Assembly: GCA_016783985.1 (NCBI GenBank)
Contig: JADHVM010000055.1
Location: 1-6,641, forward strand
Reading direction: 5' to 3'
DNA: 6,641 bases
Origin: Actinomycetota bacterium
GTDB taxonomy: Bacteria; Actinomycetota; Humimicrobiia; Humimicrobiales; Humimicrobiaceae
The notes below the pieces were generated by a model. That model was given only the letters and a program-made list of their open reading frames with translations, searched no databases and had not been told where the DNA came from. The stretch's first letter is position 1, and each line of letters begins with the position of its first letter. A program made the position numbers and the translations under genes. Of the stretch, positions 1-5,856 are shown in pieces.

Positions 1-2122
1 CTTTAGCTCTTGTAATGCCTGTATAAAAAAGTTTCCTTTCCTCCTCCATATGTTTTTCTCTTAACTCTTCAGCATTTAAAATTTTTCCACCACTAAAATA
101 ATTAAAGACCTGCATATCATAAGATTGAGGGAAAATAAATCTGGAAGGCAGATAATCTCTATTTATAAAGGGTAAAAAAACTACTTTAAATTCAAATCCC
201 TTACATTGATGATAACTTAAAACATTAACAGCACCAGTACCACCAAGTTCCTTGGTACTTTCCTCTACTTCTTCTAAAAATTGATTATTAATTATACTAT
301 CAAGAAACTCAATATATGCTCTAACGCTATCATCGGTATTATTATCCTTGCTAAATTCTTTTACACTTTCAAGATAATCACCCAAGCTGCCCCAAATATT
401 TTTTATTTCCACTGATTCCATATTCTTAAATAAAAGGTAATTTATAATACCTATATTTTCATCACTTATAAATTTTAGAATAAAATTGTATGCAGATTCA
501 CCTATGGAAGGTAAAAATTTATAAACGCTTAAAATAAAGTTTGCAATTTTATCAATCTCATAGTCCTGGCTCTCCAAACCATTGCCTTCTTTTCGATCAG
601 TCCGTACACTTTTTATACTATTATTCTTTTTTTGTTTAGTGTTTATATTACGACTGTAAATTTTCTCCAGATAACTCCATAAATTTTCATTAGACGATTT
701 AATTTTTTTAAAATATACAGGCTCTATATTAATAATTTCAGAAAGCAGAATTCTTTCTAAAAAACCATTTAATTCTAAATCATAGTCTTCTATTTTATAA
801 AAATTATATTTTCGGGGATCTATATTATTTTTAGTGTATCCTCCTTCTTTATTTTTTTTCTCCCTATATTCTTCCAATAATAATAAGAACTTTAAAAAAT
901 TAATTATATATCTCACAAATTTATTATCTAAAAGAGTTCTTGTTCCTCTCCTGATAAATGGTATGTCGTTCTGGGCAAATATATTTTCAATAATATGAGT
1001 TTCGTACCCCAGACCTTTTATGATTACACAGATATCTTCTAATTTTACATTCTTACCAGCTAATAAATTTTTTATTTTTGTTGTAATAAAATTTACCTCG
1101 TCTAAAGAAGTACTTAATTGTTTAAAAACAACCTCACCATTTATGTCTTCTGGCTTCATTCCCAGGATTATGCTTTTCTTTTTTACTCTATCTTTATTCT
1201 GACAAATAAACTTATTTCCAAGAGCATTTATAGCAGGACTATTTCTGTAATTCTTTCTTAAAAATAAGATATTTTCAGGTTTTATTTCCCCGTAAACCTT
1301 CTTAAAATTATCAACCATTGAACCCCTGAAAGTATAAATTGATTCATCATCATTACCAAAATATACGCAATTTCCTGCAGATAAATATTCAACAATCCTA
1401 AGCTGTGCTTTATTAATCTCATGTAACTCATCAACAAAAATATACTCATATCTATTTTTATAAATATTTCTAATATCTTCATTGCCTTCAAGTATATTCA
1501 CAGTATCTTCTAAAAGCCTCCCATAATTGTATATATTATTTTTATAAAGCTCTTTTTTATAATTAGCATAAATCCCAACTATTTCCGATAATACAGGATT
1601 AAAAAACGGGGTAAATTTACCAGATAGCTTTTTAGGAGTCAGTAAATTTTCCTGTGCTCTTAATATAAAATCAAAAACCTCCTGCATAAAGCTGCTTGAG
1701 ATAAAGGAATTAGACTTAAAATATTTTAATGTATGAGGATAATTTTTCTTGCCTAAATTATTTATTACATCTCTCAATAAATTCCACTGCTGTATAGAGT
1801 TTAAGATCTCAATTGACTCAATATTAGAGTTTAAAAATGTAACTTCTTTATTTAAGAAATCTAAACAAAAAGAGAAAAAAGATTCTATAGGAATTTCTAA
1901 AATACTACTTTCTACTCTAGCTGCTGTTTTTTCCCTTATTATTTTTGCCCATCTACGGTTAAAGCTAAAGATTAATATTCGGGTAGGCTCTATATGCTTA
2001 TACTTAATCAGATACCTGGTAAGATCTATTAAAGTATGCGTTTTACCAGTCCCTGGAGGCCCAATAACAAAAAAATTACCATTTTTTTTATTAATAAAAT
2101 TTTTTAATTTAAAGCTTAGCAT
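1..2122 (-). CDS. UvrD/PcrA-like superfamily 1 DNA helicase, divergent, 3' end outside the window
   Basis: The open frame reads without interruption from an ATG at 2122 to the left edge (707 codons), so the C-terminus is missing. Superfamily 1A motifs appear in order: Walker A GPPGTGKT (residues 21-28), motif Ia ILIFSFNRRWA (about 50-60), Walker B/motif II FVDELHE (229-235), motif III GNDDESIYTFRG (256-267), motif IV NYRN (291-294), motif V YHQCKGFEFKVVF (637-649) and motif VI EEERKLFYTGITRAK (693-707). These proteins use ATP to translocate on single-stranded DNA and unwind duplexes. The catalytic Glu232 and arginines 293 and 705 are present. Unusually, there is no N-terminal Q motif, the usual DEFQD reads DELHE, and the gamma-phosphate-contacting Gln of motif III is Glu260. 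A TGA lies directly before the ATG, which fixes the start; no Shine-Dalgarno precedes it. The family is clear. The role (repair, replication restart, plasmid or defence) is not. Confidence 0.93.
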   Translation of the reverse strand, partial: MLSFKLKNFINKKNGNFFVIGPPGTGKTHTLIDLTRYLIKYKHIEPTRILIFSFNRRWAKIIREKTAARVESSILEIPIESFFSFCLDFLNKEVTFLNSNIESIEILNSIQQWNLLRDVINNLGKKNYPHTLKYFKSNSFISSSFMQEVFDFILRAQENLLTPKKLSGKFTPFFNPVLSEIVGIYANYKKELYKNNIYNYGRLLEDTVNILEGNEDIRNIYKNRYEYIFVDELHEINKAQLRIVEYLSAGNCVYFGNDDESIYTFRGSMVDNFKKVYGEIKPENILFLRKNYRNSPAINALGNKFICQNKDRVKKKSIILGMKPEDINGEVVFKQLSTSLDEVNFITTKIKNLLAGKNVKLEDICVIIKGLGYETHIIENIFAQNDIPFIRRGTRTLLDNKFVRYIINFLKFLLLLEEYREKKNKEGGYTKNNIDPRKYNFYKIEDYDLELNGFLERILLSEIINIEPVYFKKIKSSNENLWSYLEKIYSRNINTKQKKNNSIKSVRTDRKEGNGLESQDYEIDKIANFILSVYKFLPSIGESAYNFILKFISDENIGIINYLLFKNMESVEIKNIWGSLGDYLESVKEFSKDNNTDDSVRAYIEFLDSIINNQFLEEVEESTKELGGTGAVNVLSYHQCKGFEFKVVFLPFINRDYLPSRFIFPQSYDMQVFNYFSGGKILNAEELREKHMEEERKLFYTGITRAK

Positions 2123-2135
2123 TCAATTAAAAAAA

Positions 2136-2288
2136 TTATTTAGCATTAATCTGCTTTAATTCAATTAAAATCTCTTTTAAAAGAGTAAGTTCTAATCTTC
2201 TAAAATCAATATCACTTGAAAGCTTTGCCCATTTCCTTGGATTATCCTCTGGTATATATTTATCAAGCTCTGATAATATATCACTCAT
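2136..2288 (-). CDS. small 50-residue protein of unknown function, upstream partner of the helicase
   Basis: ATG at 2288 is preceded by AAAGGTG (2297-2303) at a spacing of 8 bases, and the frame ends in TAA at 2136-2138. The product is 50 residues, begins MSDILSELDKYIPEDNPRKW and is highly charged. Residues 24-48 look like an amphipathic helix (FRRLELTLLKEILIELKQI). There is no signal peptide, membrane segment or cysteine. I do not recognise a family. It lies 13 bases upstream of the helicase, which has no ribosome-binding site, so it is very probably the first gene of that transcript. It could bind the helicase or DNA, or act mainly as a translated leader that couples helicase expression. 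The good ribosome-binding site and the protein-like composition argue for a real gene. Confidence 0.72.
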   Translation of the reverse strand: MSDILSELDKYIPEDNPRKWAKLSSDIDFRRLELTLLKEILIELKQINAK

Positions 2289-2356
2289 ATTTCTTTCACC
2301 TTTCTATCCTATTCAGATAAATAATAGTTGTTTGCGGATCTCTTGGAGCTTCTTAC

Positions 2357-2385
2357 ATTTTAGTTAAATTAGACAAATATGTAAA
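2357..2385 (-). promoter_or_regulatory. candidate sigma-A promoter for the small gene and helicase
   Basis: On the minus strand, TTTACA (2380-2385) and TAAAAT (2357-2362) are separated by exactly 17 bases. Each hexamer matches the consensus at 5 of 6 positions. Transcription would start near 2350 and give a leader of about 60 bases before the small gene's ATG. In such AT-rich DNA chance matches are common, so this is a candidate only. Confidence 0.5.
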
Positions 2386-2495
2386 ACTTCAAGCATAAAT
2401 AATTCTTATAAACTTTTTACTAAAAGCTAATAAGCTTCTAATTGCAAAATAAAATAATTATTCTGCTTATATGGTTTTTAAAATTATACAAAAAA

Positions 2496-2569
2496 TGGAG
2501 CGGGCTACGGGAATTGAACCCGCCTCTTGAGCTTGGGAAGCTCATGTACTACCGCTATACTAAGCCCGC
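2496..2569 (-). tRNA. tRNA-Gly (anticodon CCC)
   Basis: Read on the minus strand, all cloverleaf parts are present. There is a 7-bp acceptor stem (GCGGGCT with AGCCCGC), a D arm with G18-G19, and a 5-bp anticodon stem (TGAGC/GCTCA) with loop TTCCCAA, hence anticodon CCC. There is also a T arm with TTCAATT, discriminator U73 as expected for glycine, and an encoded CCA end. The gene is 74 bases with CCA. The CTTCCCAAG anticodon arm resembles that of bacterial tRNA-Gly(CCC), which reads GGG. It is on the same strand as the upstream amaP and the downstream small gene. Confidence 0.97.
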
Positions 2570-2597
2570 ATTTTAGATAAACCAAGATTACATGTTA

Positions 2598-2626
2598 ATT
2601 AAATTATTTCAGAAACAAATTTTCAA
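2598..2626 (-). promoter_or_regulatory. candidate sigma-A promoter for tRNA-Gly
   Basis: TTGAAA (2621-2626) and TTTAAT (2598-2603) on the minus strand are separated by 17 bases, and each matches the consensus at 5 of 6 positions. The predicted start near 2591 is about 22 bases before the tRNA 5' end, a normal leader for RNase P processing. I see no terminator between amaP and the tRNA, so read-through from amaP is also possible. Confidence 0.5.
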
Positions 2627-2657
2627 CCCTTATAGTTATTTTATTAGTAACTTATTT

Positions 2658-3296
2658 TTACTGTTCTTTTTGCTGTTCTTCAACTTCCTTTTTCTCATCT
2701 GTTTCCTCTAAATACTTTTCTGCTTCCTTTTCTATTTTTGCCTCAGAAGTCTTTATTTCAGGTGCTTTTTCTTCAGGTGTTAAATTAACAATTGTAAGAT
2801 TGGTGTCAATGACCATTATATTTAACTTTTCTTTGGCAACACTTGACGCTTTTTCAATTATCTCATTCATTTTATCAGGAATATTTACATCCTGCACCAG
2901 CCCAACCAGCATATTTATAATTATCCCATTTGATTTGGAAATTATACTAACTTTTATATCCTTTATACCTTCAATCTTTGATACTGCACCTTTTATCTGC
3001 TGTGTAATAGTCCCTACAGTTATCATAGCTTTACCTGATTCAACATTATATATTTTGGCTATTCTTATTTTTTTTCTATAAAATTCCAGCAGCATTAAAA
3101 ATATACATACAGTAATAACCATTAGAAGTGCGAGTGTTGAAACATATGGGTTAATATTATTCTCAGGATTAAAAACTTTCTGGGCGATTTCAGACCAGCT
3201 AAAAAAACCTATAAACTCATTAATTACCGAAACAAGAGAAACAAAAATAAAAAACAATAATATTATTACCACAATAACTTTATTAAATATGTTCAT
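2658..3296 (-). CDS. amaP: alkaline shock response membrane anchor protein, AmaP/Asp23-like family
   Basis: The 212-residue protein has two hydrophobic membrane segments (about 7-27 and 52-72). A basic stretch (FYRKKIRIAKI) and a cytoplasmic Asp23-like domain (about 83-172) follow, containing VGTITQQIKGAVSKIEGIKDIKV and then INMLVGLVQDVNIPDK. This order is typical of AmaP, which in Staphylococcus aureus anchors Asp23 to the membrane during envelope or alkaline stress. The last 40 residues are a low-complexity Glu/Lys tail that is probably disordered. The start is ATG 3296: AGGAGGT (3303-3309) lies 6 bases upstream, and the translated in-frame extension to 3425 contains this ribosome-binding site as Pro-Gly-Gly. 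No Asp23 partner gene is next to it in the window, although amaP is often found beside asp23-type genes. Family assignment is good; function is by homology. Confidence 0.85.
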   Translation of the reverse strand: MNIFNKVIVVIILLFFIFVSLVSVINEFIGFFSWSEIAQKVFNPENNINPYVSTLALLMVITVCIFLMLLEFYRKKIRIAKIYNVESGKAMITVGTITQQIKGAVSKIEGIKDIKVSIISKSNGIIINMLVGLVQDVNIPDKMNEIIEKASSVAKEKLNIMVIDTNLTIVNLTPEEKAPEIKTSEAKIEKEAEKYLEETDEKKEVEEQQKEQ

Positions 3297-3302
3297 TCTA
3301 TT

Positions 3303-3309
3303 ACCTCCT
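3303..3309 (-). promoter_or_regulatory. ribosome-binding site that fixes the amaP start
   Basis: AGGAGGT is a near-perfect Shine-Dalgarno sequence, 6 bases before ATG 3296. It rejects the upstream ATG at 3425, which has no such site. Confidence 0.85.
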
Positions 3310-3344
3310 GGTTTATTTTTAGATGAATTTAGAACATTTTTAAG

Positions 3345-3371
3345 GTTATAATACCAAAAATAAAAAGTCAA
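3345..3371 (-). promoter_or_regulatory. candidate promoter for amaP
   Basis: TTGACT (3366-3371) and TATAAC (3345-3350) on the minus strand each match the sigma-A consensus at 5 of 6 positions, but the spacer is only 15 bases. A start near 3338 would give a leader of about 42 bases to ATG 3296. It lies inside the longer open frame, which supports treating that extension as non-coding. Confidence 0.4.
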
Positions 3372-3480
3372 CAACTCAAATACAGTATCAGCTCCAACAA
3401 GTGATTTTTTATTATTTGAAACCATTACTTAAAAAAGCAGTCAGAATAAATAACGTTTAAATAATAGTAAAAAAGCAATC

Positions 3481-3512
3481 TAAAATGCATTTTATATTAT
3501 AAATTAATATAA
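3481..3512. repeat. two dyad-symmetric elements before the lipid kinase gene
   Basis: TAAAATGCATTTTA (3481-3494) is a perfect 14-bp palindrome. It is followed by an 8-bp inverted repeat, TTATATTA (3492-3499) and TAATATAA (3505-3512), with a 5-base loop. The first covers the expected -35 region and the second overlaps the -10 box, positions that suit a repressor operator. The second is purely A/T and may be chance. Confidence 0.35.
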
Positions 3513-3513
3513 T
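3508..3513 (+). promoter_or_regulatory. -10 box just upstream of the lipid kinase, possible leaderless promoter
   Basis: A perfect TATAAT ends 7 bases before the ATG at 3521, so transcription would start at or next to the start codon. No good -35 hexamer sits 16-18 bases upstream; the position is occupied by a 14-bp palindrome (3481-3494). No Shine-Dalgarno lies between this box and the ATG. TATAAT arises easily by chance in AT-rich DNA. Confidence 0.35.
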
Positions 3514-3520
3514 CATTTAA

Positions 3521-4399
3521 ATGAAAAACTTAATAATATTAAATCCTTCCTCCTGCCGCGGTAAAACCATAGAACTTAAAAATAAAATAGAATCTGAATT
3601 TAAAAAATTAAATTTAGAATATAGTTTACACATCAGTAAAAGCTCTGAAGATATTATGGATACTACTAAAAGAAATTTAAATAATGATTATTCTAATTTT
3701 ATAGCTGTTGGAGGAGATGGAACAATCCATTATATAGCAAATGCACTTGTTGGGACAAATAAAAATTTAGGTGTCATTCCCTCAGGTTCGGGAAACGATA
3801 CTGCTAAAAATTTAGGATTGCCTGAAGATGTTGAGCAATGCTGTCAGATTATAAAAAAGAGGGAAATAAAAAGAATAGACTTAGGTCTTATAAATGACAA
3901 ATATTATTACCTTTGTGTAGCTGGCTCAGGATTTGACTCACAAGTAACCGATTTAGCAAATAATACAAAATTACCAATCAGGGGTCCTGCTATATACACT
4001 TATTCAGTTTATAAAACATTAATAACCTTCCAGTCTAAAAGATTTTTTATAAAATACGATAATCAAGAAAGAGAACTGCATGCAATGATGGCAGCTGTTG
4101 CAAACTTGCCAAGTTATGGAGGTGGGATGAAAATTGCACCAAAAGCAGACCCAACTGACGGTATGTTTGATATTTGTATAATAAAAAGGATGAGTAAAAT
4201 ACATTTTATTAAAACTTTTCCTAAGGTGTTTGAAGGAAAGCATTTAAGTGATGCTCATGTTGAATGCTTTAAAACTTCTATTTTTGAAATGGAAAGTGAA
4301 TACGAATTTAGTGTATTTGCAGATGGTGAATATATCTGCAAACTACCAGCTAAGTTTAAAATAATCCCTAAAGCCCTGAACTTTATTATTGGATCTTAA
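3521..4399 (+). CDS. diacylglycerol kinase-type lipid kinase (DgkB/YegS/BmrU family)
   Basis: The 292-residue soluble protein has the usual family length. The N-terminus MKNLIILNPSSCRGK matches the first strand and nucleotide-binding start. AVGGDGTIH (62-70) is the GGDGT ATP-binding motif, and VIPSGSGNDTAKNLGLP (85-101) is the second signature. KIAPKADPTDGMFDI (204-218) follows, and ADGE (267-270) carries the Asp expected to be the catalytic base in DgkB. These enzymes phosphorylate diacylglycerol or related lipids with ATP at the inner membrane face, returning diacylglycerol to phosphatidic acid. An in-frame TAA directly before ATG 3521 and the fit of the N-terminus fix the start, yet there is no Shine-Dalgarno. 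It is divergent from amaP (224 bases apart) and its stop overlaps that of the convergent lipoprotein gene. The exact lipid substrate cannot be read from sequence. Confidence 0.93.
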   Translation: MKNLIILNPSSCRGKTIELKNKIESEFKKLNLEYSLHISKSSEDIMDTTKRNLNNDYSNFIAVGGDGTIHYIANALVGTNKNLGVIPSGSGNDTAKNLGLPEDVEQCCQIIKKREIKRIDLGLINDKYYYLCVAGSGFDSQVTDLANNTKLPIRGPAIYTYSVYKTLITFQSKRFFIKYDNQERELHAMMAAVANLPSYGGGMKIAPKADPTDGMFDICIIKRMSKIHFIKTFPKVFEGKHLSDAHVECFKTSIFEMESEYEFSVFADGEYICKLPAKFKIIPKALNFIIGS

Positions 4400-5571
4400 T
4401 ACCTAACCCAATCACCATTCTTAATTATAAATACTGTAGAGGGCGGATCTATCCTATCCCCGTTAGAATTAAATTCTATCTTCCCTATAATCCCATCATA
4501 TGAAGATAATTTTAATTGATCAATATAATCCTCTGGTAAAATAGAATTTGCTCTTTTCATGGCATCTATAATGAGATACAAAGCATCATAACTATAAAAA
4601 GAATAGGGGCCTGGTGTATACTGGCTTAACTCTATATTCTCCATTTTTTCTGCAAATTCAGGATACTTATATAATGAAAAATCAATAGCTCTTTTATCCT
4701 CAGAGTATTTAGCCAGAGATGGCGGCTCAGAAATAATAGCAATCAGCCCTTCTAAAAATTGCTCATCTGTAAATAAGCTTATACGCTCGTCCATACCTAT
4801 TTCTTCTGTTATAAATTGAGTCTCAAGGCCAATCTCCCGGACTTCTGTTATTAGCTTAGCTAATTCATCATAATATCCACAAAAGAATATTGCATCCGGT
4901 TCATCAATTAGTAAATTTTCAGCTAGAATACCAGTGCCTTCAGACTCCATATCAACCGCATATCTTTTATTATAACTAAATCCTAAATCCTCAAAAATCT
5001 CAATTAAAAAATCTATCAAACTTACTGAATACTCATCCCTATTATCAATAAGAATAAGTTTCCGAGGCTTTATCTCATCCATTAAAAAAGCTGCTATATT
5101 ATCTATCTTTTGCTTATTATTCATAATAAGCCTGAAAAAATTATTACCCGTCTTAGACAACTCGACTCCCTGAGCTGAAGGAGTTATGATGGGTATATTA
5201 TATTCTTCATAGACAGGAATAGATACTTTAGTAGTACCATTAAACGTCGAACCAATTACCCCAAGTACTCCCTCTTCAACCAATTCCTGAGACACAAGAA
5301 AAGCTCTTTCAGCATTACCTTCATCATCTTTAGTTATTATATCTATTTTATACTCAAAACCTCCAATTTTAACCGGAGAAAGCTCTGAAGCTGCAAGTTC
5401 AATACTAACTAGCTGATCCTCTCCATAAAACTTATACTCCCCTGTTAGAACAGTCTGGTTTCCAATTTTTATAAGTTTCTCTCTTGGTTCACATGCTGAA
5501 AAATTAAAAAGCAATATTAATGCAACAATAATTATCGGAAATAAAAAAATATATTTATTTACTGATCTCAT
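4396..5571 (-). CDS. ABC transporter substrate-binding lipoprotein, branched-chain amino acid (LivJ/LivK) type
   Basis: The 391-residue precursor has a basic start (MRSVNK), a hydrophobic core and lipobox FSAC with the lipidated Cys at 27, giving a mature protein tethered outside the membrane. The periplasmic-binding-protein type 6 fold is recognisable from KIGNQTVLTGEYKFYG (35-50) and ITKDDEGNAERA (79-90). LVEEGVLGVIGSTFNG (97-112), PIITPSAQG (127-135) and YSYDALYLIIDAMKRA (326-341) follow. Relatives bind branched-chain amino acids, other amino acids, amides or urea for a Liv-type ABC importer; the ligand here is not predictable. ATG 5571 is preferred over ATG 5577 because AAGGA (5580-5584) lies 8 bases before the former but only 2 before the latter. 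The gene stands alone, with no permease or ATPase on either side in the window, so it either serves a transporter encoded elsewhere or acts as a sensor. The mature part is rich in Glu and Asp. Confidence 0.92.
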   Translation of the reverse strand: MRSVNKYIFLFPIIIVALILLFNFSACEPREKLIKIGNQTVLTGEYKFYGEDQLVSIELAASELSPVKIGGFEYKIDIITKDDEGNAERAFLVSQELVEEGVLGVIGSTFNGTTKVSIPVYEEYNIPIITPSAQGVELSKTGNNFFRLIMNNKQKIDNIAAFLMDEIKPRKLILIDNRDEYSVSLIDFLIEIFEDLGFSYNKRYAVDMESEGTGILAENLLIDEPDAIFFCGYYDELAKLITEVREIGLETQFITEEIGMDERISLFTDEQFLEGLIAIISEPPSLAKYSEDKRAIDFSLYKYPEFAEKMENIELSQYTPGPYSFYSYDALYLIIDAMKRANSILPEDYIDQLKLSSYDGIIGKIEFNSNGDRIDPPSTVFIIKNGDWVRY

Positions 5572-5579
5572 AAACATCT

Positions 5580-5584
5580 TCCTT
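5580..5584 (-). promoter_or_regulatory. ribosome-binding site choosing the lipoprotein start
   Basis: AAGGA on the minus strand is 8 bases from ATG 5571 and 2 bases from ATG 5577. Normal spacing favours the downstream ATG, which drops two residues (Met-Phe) from the longest frame. Confidence 0.65.
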
Positions 5585-5688
5585 AAAATTATAAAAAACT
5601 TCCCTAAAGTGTTTCTTTTCTATATATACAACCCTATTTTATAACTGATATAAAAAATTTACTAAAAATCTTTGGAAATATTTAAATA

Positions 5689-5697
5689 ATTATATCA
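5689..5697 (-). promoter_or_regulatory. candidate extended -10 promoter for the lipoprotein gene
   Basis: TGATATAAT on the minus strand is a perfect extended -10 element (TGnTATAAT), which can work without a good -35 box; none is visible. Transcription would begin near 5682 and give a leader of about 110 bases. The element is part of a 9-bp inverted repeat with 5645-5653. Confidence 0.4.
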
Positions 5698-5773
5698 GAA
5701 AAAATCAAAATTATAATTCTTTTTGTTACAAATTATGTTAAAATCAAAAAATAAATGGTTTTTTTAATATTGA

Positions 5774-5809
5774 TTGATAAAATCGCCGAATAAGTTTAAA
5801 TTATATAAT
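5774..5809 (+). promoter_or_regulatory. candidate promoter region for the DegV-family gene
   Basis: A perfect TATAAT lies at 5804-5809, but without a -35 at proper distance. Alternatively TTGATA (5774-5779) is followed after 17 bases by the weaker TAAATT (5797-5802). Either would give a leader of about 40-50 AT-rich bases before ATG 5857. The choice between them is unresolved. Confidence 0.3.
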
Positions 5810-5856
5810 ATCTATAAATAAATTATATATATAAATAAATAACAAAAGGAGGAAAA

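Noticed and set aside
1020..1491. Open frames of 60 codons (plus, 1020-1202) and 69 codons (minus, 1282-1491)
   Set aside because: Both are out-of-frame shadows of the helicase, which is intact through this stretch and carries motifs II-IV there.
1749..2159. 136-codon open frame on the plus strand
   Set aside because: It is antisense to the helicase N-terminal motifs and to the end of the small gene, with no ribosome-binding site and no recognisable domain.
2421..2440. Hairpin after the tRNA on the minus strand (AAGCT/AGCTT core, 8 pairs including one G-U) as a terminator
   Set aside because: The stem is AT-rich and is not followed by a U-tract, so it is too weak to call a terminator for the tRNA.
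2800..3081. 93-codon plus-strand frame with hydrophobic composition
   Set aside because: It is antisense to the Asp23-like domain of AmaP; the hydrophobicity is that expected from the complement of an AT-rich coding strand.
3297..3425. In-frame 43-residue N-terminal extension of AmaP from an ATG at 3425
   Set aside because: No ribosome-binding site precedes ATG 3425, whereas AGGAGGT sits ideally before ATG 3296. The extension contains that site and a promoter candidate and is unlike the AmaP N-terminus.
4019..4243. 74-codon minus-strand frame inside the lipid kinase
   Set aside because: It is a shadow of the conserved kinase C-terminal half, with no independent coding evidence.
4464..4478. 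Inverted repeat TAGAATT-A-AATTCTA near the convergent gene ends
   Set aside because: It is inside the lipoprotein coding sequence, has a one-base loop and no U-tract on either strand, and is explained by codon content.
5801..5843. TA-rich stretch before degV as a possible origin-like or curved element
   Set aside because: It contains no DnaA boxes or iterated repeats; it is ordinary low-GC promoter DNA.
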